Shown: positions 1 through 5,640 of the stretch, in pieces
How positions within the stretch are numbered: the first letter of the stretch is position 1
Layout: the number at the start of each line of letters is the position of its first letter
Assembly: GCA_022571615.1 (NCBI GenBank)
Contig: JACZXM010000104.1
Coordinates: forward strand, 1-8,468
Length of the DNA: 8,468 bases
Source of the DNA: Acidobacteriota bacterium
Lineage (GTDB): Bacteria; Acidobacteriota; UBA890; WLXD01
Reading direction: 5' to 3'
The notes under the pieces: model-generated
Told to the model about the DNA's origin: nothing
Database searches by the model: none
What the model saw: the letters and a program-made list of their open reading frames with translations, nothing else
Program-made: the position numbers and the translations under genes

Positions 1-1092
1 ATGGCGCTCAAGAAAGGCCTCACCGACCCACTTAACTGGCTCCTGCTTTTGCTCGCCGCGGCCTTTGCCTACTACATCTTCGCGGTGCCATACTTCACCG
101 ACTTGTACCTCAAGACGCCGCAGGAAATGACCATGGCGGACTACCTCGCCAGCCCGGCTCATCCACGCGCCTTCATGCTCCACGCGTTGAGCGTGCCGCC
201 CTCGAGCATCGAAATCGTGATCACCGACTTGACCGTCGTACACGTGGATCAGGATTCGATTCTTGTGGAGGACCGCAGCCTGGTTCGCACCGAGCCGGCA
301 GATGCCGCGCCGGTCTCAGACGAGACCGAGCCGACGGAAGGAGAGACCCCCGCGCAGGCGACCGATAACACGGCCCCGGCGCTTCTGGAGTTCCAGCCGG
401 AGGCGCCGCCACCGGCCAATCAGATCTTGATCGCGGGCGAGAACGTCGACCTGTTGGGCATCGCCGAGGGTCAGGTCATGACGCTGCGGACCCATGCCCT
501 GCACGAGAGCCCGCTCGGATGGGTTCCCAAGGAGCCAGACATCAATCGGGAAGATGAGCAGTTCTTCAGTAAGGACGAGCTCGACGAGCTCCAGTTCATG
601 AAGTTCGTGGTCGGCGGCGAGGAGATCCGAATTCCGTACGTTCAGGTTGGCGAGCTGCGCTTCGCGAACGGATCGTACCCGGCCGGCGAACCGTTTACGC
701 TCGATCAGCTGGCCAACGACACCGCCTACATCCAGGCCGCCAATCGTCTGGCGGGTGGCACGATCGATCTGTACAACGTACGCATCAGCGATCACACCAA
801 GGAAAATCGCGCGCCTCTGTTCATCGTCGAGGACCCCGAGGGTCGTCGTGCCAAGGTGTACTACAATCCGCGCCTCCTTTCGGAGTGGTATTGGGCGATG
901 GATCGCATCGGTGACCTCGATGTGGTGATACGCGGCACGCTCCGGCGGGAGGCCCCCGGCGACCTGCGACGGCTCGAGGCAGAGGGAAATTTTCAGGCGA
1001 TACTGGACGGCTATGAGATTCTTGCAAGCGATGGCAAGATCGTGATCAGCCTCGAGAACCCGGCAGGTGGTCTGGGGTTTCGCCCCCAGTAA
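1..1092 (+). CDS. Membrane-anchored protein of unknown function
   Basis: I do not recognise this 363-residue protein. Two lysines at residues 4-5 are followed by a hydrophobic segment at about 11-29, a typical N-terminal anchor or uncleaved signal with the rest outside the cytoplasm. Residues about 97-137 are a linker rich in Pro, Glu, Thr and Ala. The parts on either side are beta-rich: about 65-95 plus 138-165, and about 250-350, where a stretch starting near GGTIDLYNVRISD could be an OB-like or other small beta barrel (inference from alternating hydrophobic residues). The ATG is the first base of the window, so an upstream start cannot be excluded, but the anchor at residue 11 fits a true N-terminus. 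A 6-bp hairpin (1072-1089) sits at the end of the gene without a T run. The HD-domain gene follows after 15 bases, so the two are probably co-transcribed. That it is a real gene is likely; its function is unknown. Confidence 0.8.
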   Translation: MALKKGLTDPLNWLLLLLAAAFAYYIFAVPYFTDLYLKTPQEMTMADYLASPAHPRAFMLHALSVPPSSIEIVITDLTVVHVDQDSILVEDRSLVRTEPADAAPVSDETEPTEGETPAQATDNTAPALLEFQPEAPPPANQILIAGENVDLLGIAEGQVMTLRTHALHESPLGWVPKEPDINREDEQFFSKDELDELQFMKFVVGGEEIRIPYVQVGELRFANGSYPAGEPFTLDQLANDTAYIQAANRLAGGTIDLYNVRISDHTKENRAPLFIVEDPEGRRAKVYYNPRLLSEWYWAMDRIGDLDVVIRGTLRREAPGDLRRLEAEGNFQAILDGYEILASDGKIVISLENPAGGLGFRPQ

Positions 1093-1107
1093 GGGGCACT
1101 GCGCTAC

Positions 1108-1674
1108 ATGGCGATCGAGCCGACGCGGGAACAGGCCTGGGATCTGCTCACCGCTCATACCAAGAGTGCGAATCTCCTCAAGCACGCGCTCGGCGTAGAG
1201 GCGGCGATGCGCAAGTATGCGCGCAGTTTCGGGGCCAGCGAGGAGACCTGGGGAATCGCCGGGCTGCTACACGACCTCGACTACGAGGAGCACCCTTCGC
1301 TGCAGGAACATCCCTTTGTAGGAGTTGGCATCCTGCGCGACCTGGACTATCCAGAGGAGGTCGTTCACGCCATCCTCGCCCATGCAGACCATACCGGTGT
1401 CCCGCGTCGCAACGACATGGATCGGGCGCTGTATGCGGTGGACGAAATAGTGGGGTTGATTGTCGCGGTCGCCCTGATCCGCCCCGCCAAGAGCCTCGCG
1501 GGCCTACCGGTGAAGTCCGTCACCAAGAAGCTCAAGGACAAGGCGTTCTGCAGGGCCATCGACCGCGGCCACTTGCGCACCGGCGCCGAGGCTCTCGGTG
1601 TGGAGATGGGCGAGCACATCGCCACGGTACTCGAGTCGCTGCAGGCGATCGCCGAGCCACTCGGGCTTGCCTAG
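1108..1674 (+). CDS. HD-domain (HDIG-type) metal-dependent phosphohydrolase
   Basis: This is a 188-residue stand-alone HD-superfamily protein, a group of metal-dependent phosphohydrolases that act mostly on nucleotides or phosphate esters. The metal-binding pattern is visible: His26 in LLKHALGVE, His55-Asp56 in GLLHDLDY, His68 and His92 in the following helices, and Asp112 in YAVDEI. Residues about 22-115 form the HD core, and the C-terminal third is helical. No GGDEF, EAL, GYP or relA partner domain is attached, so cyclic-di-GMP or ppGpp hydrolysis cannot be claimed; the substrate is unknown. It lies 15 bases after the membrane-protein gene, and its start is preceded only by a weak AAGGGG. 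Its TAG stop is the first three bases of a dispersed 32-base repeat, and it converges with the ligase gene 25 bases away. The C-terminus looks complete rather than cut by the repeat. Family assignment is firm. Confidence 0.9.
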   Translation: MAIEPTREQAWDLLTAHTKSANLLKHALGVEAAMRKYARSFGASEETWGIAGLLHDLDYEEHPSLQEHPFVGVGILRDLDYPEEVVHAILAHADHTGVPRRNDMDRALYAVDEIVGLIVAVALIRPAKSLAGLPVKSVTKKLKDKAFCRAIDRGHLRTGAEALGVEMGEHIATVLESLQAIAEPLGLA

Positions 1675-1703
1675 CAGGCCGTGTTGGAAGTGTGGTGGGT
1701 CAG
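1672..1703 (+). repeat. Copy A of the 32-base dispersed repeat, at the convergent gene ends
   Basis: The copy begins TAGCAGGCCGTG and continues to GTGGGTCAG. It differs from the copy at 3323-3354 (read on the minus strand) at only 3 of 32 positions (13, 24 and 31). Its first three bases are the stop codon of the HD-domain gene, and its bases 1700-1702 are the reverse-strand stop codon (TGA) of the ligase gene. It stands alone here, without the folded interior seen in the 3077-3354 element, so it may be a remnant end, a solo terminal repeat or a second target of the same process. Confidence 0.85.
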
Positions 1704-3049
1704 AGAGTCGTCCCCGAACCGCCGCCGTTACCGTCGCCGCCGTGGCTTCGTCGCAGCACGATTCCGGCGCTGGCTGCGAACGGCAAGGCCGCCGCGTACA
1801 GCAGGATCATCAGCACCTCCGAGTCGCTGAAATTGTACTCGAACAGGCCCATGGTCAAGAACGCAGCCAGCGCCGCCAGCGCCGCGCGTGCCTCGGGGCC
1901 ACCTTCCCCGAACGGGCCGGAGTGACGAAGCACGCGCCAGGCTCCCACTGCGATTGACGCCATCAGCCACAGCCACATGGCGAGGCCGATCAGCCCGCGT
2001 TCGGCAGCAATCTGCAGGGCGTCGTTGTGCAGATGGGGATTGTTCTCCTTCACCGCCCAATCGACTCGCCAGGCGGGGTAGACCCGACCCATCAGCCCGG
2101 GCCCGATCCCCAGCAGCGGATGAGCCTTGATGATACGCAACCCGGTGGCCGCCATCGCCAGGCGGTCGACGTTGGTCGGGTTGTCAAGCGAGAAAACGCT
2201 GGCGCCACGCTTGTAGAGAGCTTCAGAGCCGGCCAGCGACAACAGCACCAGTACGGCCACGATCGCCATGATCATCAGCGGTACGCCGTACAAGGCCCAG
2301 CGACGGGGTGGCGGCCCGCCATTGGGCTCGCGGCCTCGCACGAACCGGGCCAGCACATAGACCCCGAGGCCGGCAACGCAGCCGATCCAGGCGCTGCGCG
2401 TCATCGTGAATCCCACCATCACTACCGCTCCCAGGGCCACGGTGCGTTGCCACATGCCGGTCACTGCTTCGCGCAGCACGAGTAGTACCGGAATGGCCAA
2501 CATCAAGGCCCCGGCGTAGGTCATGTAGTGGCCGAGCGTCCCGTCGGGTCGATAGGATCCGGGGAACTCACCCCGCTGCATCGCCATCAGTGTGCCGGCG
2601 AGGCCGATGAGAATGGCTCCCGCGATGCCGATACCGAAGACGCGCAGGCCCAGCGAGCGCATCCGGGGGTGCCTGTAGGCCAGATACGTGACCAGCGGTG
2701 CCGCGAACAGGAACACCTCCCGTAGCTCCCAGACGCTGTCTACCGGATCGCGCGACGCCAGGGCCGAGATCAGCGACACGCCCCAGAACGCCATCAGTGG
2801 CGTACCGATGAGGGAGAACACGTCACCCGCTGGCCCCCGCGCCGGGGGCTCGGGAGCTTCACCGGACTGCAGCAACTCGAGCCGCAACCAGTTCATGCCC
2901 CACACCAACGCAGAGCTCCACAGGGCCAGCTCGGCCACCGCGATGGATAGCGCCATCGTGAGGGTCCACAACAAGACCAATCCGAGAAAGACCTGGCCCC
3001 AGGGATCGCGACCGATCCAAGAGCTCGCGAACGCGGGCAGACGGATCAA
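1700..3049 (-). CDS. O-antigen ligase/polymerase family protein (Wzy_C, WaaL-like)
   Basis: This 449-residue polytopic membrane protein has about ten or more hydrophobic segments from residue about 18 to 432. The Wzy_C-type signature is clear: GTLGHYMTYAGAL (170-182), TMTRSAWIG (215-223, with Arg218), the RIIKAHPLLGIGPG loop (305-318) and NPHLHNDALQIAAERG (337-352), where His341 matches the conserved periplasmic His of WaaL-type ligases. Such proteins join or polymerise undecaprenyl-linked glycans in the periplasm (lipid A-core ligation, O-antigen polymerisation, or protein O-glycosylation). Sequence alone does not separate these roles, and no other glycan gene is in the window. The start is TTG (3049-3047) behind a near-perfect Shine-Dalgarno; the next Met is at residue 32, inside the first membrane segment, so TTG is preferred. 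The C-terminus is Gly-rich. The gene is the only one here on the minus strand and is bracketed by copies of a 32-base repeat. Confidence 0.9.
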   Translation of the reverse strand: MIRLPAFASSWIGRDPWGQVFLGLVLLWTLTMALSIAVAELALWSSALVWGMNWLRLELLQSGEAPEPPARGPAGDVFSLIGTPLMAFWGVSLISALASRDPVDSVWELREVFLFAAPLVTYLAYRHPRMRSLGLRVFGIGIAGAILIGLAGTLMAMQRGEFPGSYRPDGTLGHYMTYAGALMLAIPVLLVLREAVTGMWQRTVALGAVVMVGFTMTRSAWIGCVAGLGVYVLARFVRGREPNGGPPPRRWALYGVPLMIMAIVAVLVLLSLAGSEALYKRGASVFSLDNPTNVDRLAMAATGLRIIKAHPLLGIGPGLMGRVYPAWRVDWAVKENNPHLHNDALQIAAERGLIGLAMWLWLMASIAVGAWRVLRHSGPFGEGGPEARAALAALAAFLTMGLFEYNFSDSEVLMILLYAAALPFAASAGIVLRRSHGGDGNGGGSGTTL

Positions 3050-3053
3050 AGCA

Positions 3054-3059
3054 CCTCCT
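3054..3059 (-). promoter_or_regulatory. Strong Shine-Dalgarno for the ligase gene
   Basis: Read on the minus strand, the sequence is AAAAGGAGGTGCTTTG. AGGAGG (with flanking AA and TG) is almost fully complementary to the 16S rRNA 3' end and lies 4 bases before the TTG start. It is the best ribosome binding site in the window and is the reason for choosing the non-ATG start. Confidence 0.75.
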
Positions 3060-3076
3060 TTTGCACCGCCTCACCT

Positions 3077-3108
3077 TAGCAGGCCGTGGCGAAAGTGTGA
3101 TGGGTCTG
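3077..3108 (+). repeat. Left terminal inverted repeat (copy B)
   Basis: These 32 bases run from TAGCAGGCCGTGGC to GATGGGTCTG. They differ from copy C at positions 14 and 16 only. The copy has the same orientation as copy A at 1672-1703, so the two form direct repeats on either side of the ligase gene. It begins 27 bases upstream of the ligase TTG start. Confidence 0.85.
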
Positions 3109-3116
3109 GTGCCACC

Positions 3117-3204
3117 GCCAAGGGTGCAGATGCAAGGCGTCCCGACGTCGGCGATGCCTACGCGCATCGTCAAAGAGGGGCGACGCCGCAGATGCGCCCT
3201 TGGC
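3117..3204. repeat. Left internal hairpin of the element
   Basis: The outer arms 3117-3133 (GCCAAGGGTGCAGATGC) and 3188-3204 (GCAGATGCGCCCTTGGC) pair at 14 of 17 positions. The stem continues with GGCGTC (3136-3141) pairing with GACGCC (3182-3187). At the tip, CGATGC (3152-3157) pairs with GCATCG (3164-3169) around a 6-base loop, next to a perfect 10-base palindrome CCGACGTCGG (3142-3151). Confidence 0.65.
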
Positions 3205-3218
3205 AGCGTAACCCTTCG

Positions 3219-3323
3219 GGCAAGTGGGATTTACGGGCGACTGGTAGCGTCGCAACTCCTCCACGATGTCGCCAGCATCGCCTCCTCGTCGCTCCTTGCC
3301 CTCACCCGTAACTCCCACTTGCC
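3219..3323. repeat. Right internal hairpin of the element
   Basis: The arms 3219-3240 (GGCAAGTGGGA...) and 3302-3323 (...TCCCACTTGCC) are 22 bases each and complementary at 20 positions. Between them, CGATG (3264-3268) and CATCG (3276-3280) form a small central hairpin with a 7-base loop. The right arm abuts the terminal repeat (they share base 3323). Confidence 0.7.
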
Positions 3324-3354
3324 AGACCCATCACACTTCCACCACGGCCTGCTA
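3323..3354 (-). repeat. Right terminal inverted repeat (copy C)
   Basis: On the minus strand this reads TAGCAGGCCGTGGTGG to GATGGGTCTG. It is inverted relative to copies A and B and matches them at 29 and 30 of 32 positions, so it is closest to the apparent consensus. Confidence 0.85.
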
Positions 3355-3387
3355 CCAGGCAACCAGCGGGCCGGCTGCCTTGATGAT

Positions 3388-3415
3388 CGGATCGCCGATC
3401 CGCGCGCTCCGCGCG
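3388..3415. other. Two adjoining small hairpins upstream of acyP
   Basis: CGGATC-GCC-GATCCG (3388-3402) is a perfect 6-bp stem with a 3-base loop. It overlaps by two bases a second perfect stem, CGCGCG/CGCGCG (3401-3406 with 3410-3415, loop 3407-3409). No T run follows, so an intrinsic terminator is not supported. They fill the gap between the element and the acylphosphatase gene. Apart from these hairpins I see nothing else in 3355-3452. Confidence 0.35.
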
Positions 3416-3452
3416 CCACGGCACACCATCGTCACCCGACCGACCGGCTACA

Positions 3453-3770
3453 ATGGACCGGATGGGAGATGTTCGGCGGATCCGCCTGCAGATTCATGGA
3501 CAAGTGCAGGGAGTCTTCTACCGCGCCAACGCGCGAAGCGTTGCTACACGCATCGGGCTTGCCGGCTGGGTGCGCAATCGGCCCGACGGAACGGTAGAAG
3601 CTCTGGCACAGGGCTCCAACGACCAGATCGAAGAATTCATCGGCTGGTGCCGGCAGGGGCCACCGGCCGCTCACGTCGACCGGGTAGAGATCGCGGTCGA
3701 GGTTCCGGGCGGGGAGGTTCCGGCCGGTTTCGAGGTCCGCTTCCACCAGCAGGCTGGATGGGAATACTGA
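3453..3770 (+). CDS. acyP: Acylphosphatase
   Basis: This is a 105-residue single-domain acylphosphatase (usual length about 90-100), a cytoplasmic enzyme that hydrolyses carboxyl-phosphate bonds such as those of acetyl phosphate and 1,3-bisphosphoglycerate. Both signatures are present: GQVQGVFYR (16-24), whose Arg24 is the phosphate-binding arginine, and GWVRNRPDGTVE (38-49), whose Asn42 is the catalytic asparagine. The domain covers almost the entire chain. The start may be ATG 3453 or the second in-frame ATG at 3462; neither has a good Shine-Dalgarno, and the shorter form starts closer to the fold. It is the first gene of a same-strand run, 40 bases before sppA. Family assignment is secure; the physiological substrate is not known from sequence. 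Confidence 0.93.
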   Translation: MDRMGDVRRIRLQIHGQVQGVFYRANARSVATRIGLAGWVRNRPDGTVEALAQGSNDQIEEFIGWCRQGPPAAHVDRVEIAVEVPGGEVPAGFEVRFHQQAGWEY

Positions 3771-3810
3771 GTCCTTCATCTGGCGCAACGAAGGTCGAGT
3801 CTCAATAGCG

Positions 3811-5610
3811 ATGGCAAGAAGGCGGTCCTGGCTCTGGATCCTGTTCGGTTTCCTATTCGTCGTGGTTCTTTTCTCGAGCGCCATCTGGTTGCTGAACCGG
3901 ATCTTCCTAGGCGCCTCTCCCAAGTTGGATGCTAACAATGTCCTCGTGGTCCAGCTCGCCGGCCGGGTCGTCGAGCGGCCGTCGGTGTTCCTGGGGGGAC
4001 AGGCACTGGGACCACTGTCCGTGCGAGAGATCGATCGGACCCTCCGGCGGGCCGCAGGCGACCCCCGTATCAGCGGCGTGGTGCTCCGCGTTGGGCCTTT
4101 GCTCACCGGATTCGCCAAGGCACAGGAGATTCGGGACGCGATCCACGCCTTCCGCCAATCGGACAAGCCGGTTGTTGCCATTCTCGAGATCGGAACGGTG
4201 CTCGACGTGTATGTGGCCTCGGCCGCCGATACCGTGGTGCAGGTCCCCACCGGAATGCTCCTGCTCGGGCTGGTGAGTCGCAGCCAGTACTATCGCGAGC
4301 TCCTGGACAAGCTGGGGGTGGAGTTCGAGGTCTTTCACACCGGGCCTTACAAGACCGCAATGAACCCCTTTACCGAAACCGGCATGAACCCACGGGAGCG
4401 CGAGGCCATCGAGAGCCTCCTCGACAGCATCTACGAGCAGCTCCTGACGGCGATCTCCACCGACCGGAAACTCACCGTGGCGCAGGTGGCCGCCGCCATC
4501 GACCGTGGCGTGCTCTCGGCATCGGCCGCCCAACAGATGGGAATCGTTGACGAGCTCGGTTTCGATGACCAACTGGACTCCTATTTGGCAAGCCCCGGCG
4601 CCAAGCGTGTATCTGTGCGCGATTACTGGAAGGCCAGCGGCGCAAGCGGTCTGAGCTGGGGTCGACCGGTGATTGCGATCGTGCACGTAAGCGGAATGAT
4701 CGTGCCCGGGGAGGCGGGCGGCGATCTGTTCGGAGGCAACCTCGCAGGCGGCGACACGGTGGCCCGACATCTACGGCAGGCGCGCAAGGATTCCAGTGTC
4801 AAGGCAATCGTCCTGCGCATCGATAGCCCAGGAGGCGCGGTGACCGGATCCGACGTGATCTGGCGAGAAGCCGTCCTGGCGGCGGAGGGAAAGCCGCTGA
4901 TCATCAGCATGTCGGATGTCGCTGCTTCGGGCGGCTACTGGATCGCCACCGCCGGAACCCGCGTACTGGCCGACGGAGCGACCTACACCGGTTCCATCGG
5001 TGTGGTCAGCTCGCGAATCAACCTGCAGCGAACCTACGACAAGATCGGCATCACGAACGTCACGATCCAGCGCGGGCGTAACGCCGACATCTTCGGCGAC
5101 ACGAAGCCGCTCACCGAAGAGCAGCGCGCCATCCTGACCGCGTCGATCGAGGAGAGTTACCGGGCTTTTATCGCCAAGGTGGCGTCCGCGCGAGGTATGG
5201 ACGAAGAGGAAGTCGAGCGGCTTGCGGCGGGGCGTGTGTGGACCGGTGCCCAGGCACTCGAGATCGGTCTGGTGGACGAGATCGGTGGCCTGCACGCGGC
5301 GCTGCGCGCCGCCCGGGCCGAGGCGGGGCTGCGGCCGGACACCAACGTGACCGTGCGCGTGTACCCGCGAGCGCGTGGAATCTTCCAGCAGCTGATCTCG
5401 CTGCTGAGCGTTGCCTCCGCGCGAGGTGCCGTGCCTCTAGGCGTCTCGAGCGCGCCGTCGCCAGAGCCTGGAATCATCGATCTGGTGCTCGATCCGACCG
5501 CACGCAATCAGCGCATCGAGCTATTGCTGCGGCTCGCCGCGGCCGGCCACGCCTGGGCAATCGTACGCCAGCCGGTGCCCGTGCCGGCCGGGCGCCTGCC
5601 GTGGCCCTAG
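3811..5610 (+). CDS. sppA: Signal peptide peptidase SppA, long (67K) form
   Basis: This is a 599-residue protein, close to the length of E. coli SppA (618). SppA is an inner-membrane Ser/Lys protease with its active site on the periplasmic side that degrades cleaved signal peptides. A basic start (MARRR) precedes a membrane anchor at about 7-28. Two tandem S49 peptidase domains follow. The N-terminal one carries the general-base lysine, Lys181 in GPYKTAMNPF, matching E. coli GRYKSAVEPF (Lys209). The C-terminal one carries the nucleophile Ser373 in SDVAASGGYWIA, after the IDSPGGAVTGSD block and before the TGSIGVV block. The Lys-to-Ser spacing (192) is close to that in E. coli (200). The family acts as a tetramer built from the two-domain chain. 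The gene lies 40 bases after acyP and 30 bases before the helicase, with no strong Shine-Dalgarno. All key residues are intact, so it should be active. Confidence 0.95.
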   Translation: MARRRSWLWILFGFLFVVVLFSSAIWLLNRIFLGASPKLDANNVLVVQLAGRVVERPSVFLGGQALGPLSVREIDRTLRRAAGDPRISGVVLRVGPLLTGFAKAQEIRDAIHAFRQSDKPVVAILEIGTVLDVYVASAADTVVQVPTGMLLLGLVSRSQYYRELLDKLGVEFEVFHTGPYKTAMNPFTETGMNPREREAIESLLDSIYEQLLTAISTDRKLTVAQVAAAIDRGVLSASAAQQMGIVDELGFDDQLDSYLASPGAKRVSVRDYWKASGASGLSWGRPVIAIVHVSGMIVPGEAGGDLFGGNLAGGDTVARHLRQARKDSSVKAIVLRIDSPGGAVTGSDVIWREAVLAAEGKPLIISMSDVAASGGYWIATAGTRVLADGATYTGSIGVVSSRINLQRTYDKIGITNVTIQRGRNADIFGDTKPLTEEQRAILTASIEESYRAFIAKVASARGMDEEEVERLAAGRVWTGAQALEIGLVDEIGGLHAALRAARAEAGLRPDTNVTVRVYPRARGIFQQLISLLSVASARGAVPLGVSSAPSPEPGIIDLVLDPTARNQRIELLLRLAAAGHAWAIVRQPVPVPAGRLPWP

Positions 5611-5640
5611 CGGCTGCTGCTCGCAGGCCGTGGCAGGCGC
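5592..5640 (+). other. 15-bp hairpin between sppA stop and helicase start
   Basis: The arm 5592-5606 (GCGCCTGCCGTGGCC) pairs with 5626-5640 (GGCCGTGGCAGGCGC): thirteen Watson-Crick pairs and two G-U pairs, with a 19-base loop (5607-5625) that contains the sppA stop codon. The 3' arm ends at the base before the helicase ATG, and no T run follows, so a classical terminator is unlikely. It could restrict ribosome access to the helicase start, couple its translation to sppA, or stabilise mRNA. The function is inferred; the pairing is seen directly. Confidence 0.6.

Larger units (their letters stand above)
3077..3354. mobile_element. Palindromic MITE-like element with 32-base terminal inverted repeats
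   Basis: This 278-base unit starts with TAGCAGGCCGTGG and ends with the complement CCACGGCCTGCTA. The 32-base ends match at 30 of 32 positions. Inside are two separate long imperfect inverted repeats (3117-3204 and 3219-3323), so one strand could fold as an outer stem carrying two large hairpins, a three-way junction that uses almost the whole length. No open frame inside looks like a protein, and there is no transposase. A target-site duplication is not obvious (left flank CTCACCT, right flank CCAGGCA). It lies between the ligase gene start and the acylphosphatase gene. Non-autonomous transposable element is my preferred reading; a structured RNA or a REP/BIME-like unit is the alternative. 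I do not recognise it as a named family. Confidence 0.65.

Noticed and set aside
1072..1089. Intrinsic terminator after the first gene
   Set aside because: The stem has only 6 bp, lies inside the coding sequence and has no T run; the next gene begins 15 bases after the stop.
316..1185. Long minus-strand open frame (289 codons) opposite the first gene
   Set aside because: It mirrors the codon structure of a convincing plus-strand gene, shows no domain of its own and runs into the HD gene. GC-rich DNA commonly gives such antisense frames.
3077..3354. Integron attC site next to a cassette gene
   Set aside because: The ends do not carry the GTTRRRY/RYYYAAC core sites, the size and three-way fold do not match attC, and no integrase is present.
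3449..3454. TACAAT as a -10 box for acyP
   Set aside because: It overlaps the annotated ATG, has no -35-like sequence about 17 bases upstream and no extended TG. It would demand a nearly leaderless transcript starting at the second ATG.
3061..3597. Open frames on both strands through the palindromic element
   Set aside because: The frames simply read through the inverted repeats and into acyP in another frame. Composition is unlike a protein, and the structure of the DNA explains the region better.
3432..4250. Minus-strand open frame (272 codons) across acyP and sppA
   Set aside because: It is antisense to two genes with intact catalytic motifs and has low-complexity Ser/Arg/Pro-rich composition, with no motif.
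3907..4770. Minus-strand open frame (287 codons) inside sppA
   Set aside because: It is antisense to SppA and His-rich from reversed codons, with no domain.
5623..5634. Fourth copy of the repeat core (GCAGGCCGTGGC)
   Set aside because: Only 12 bases match, and the rest of the repeat is absent. This stretch is accounted for as the 3' arm of the hairpin at 5592-5640, so I treat the match as chance.
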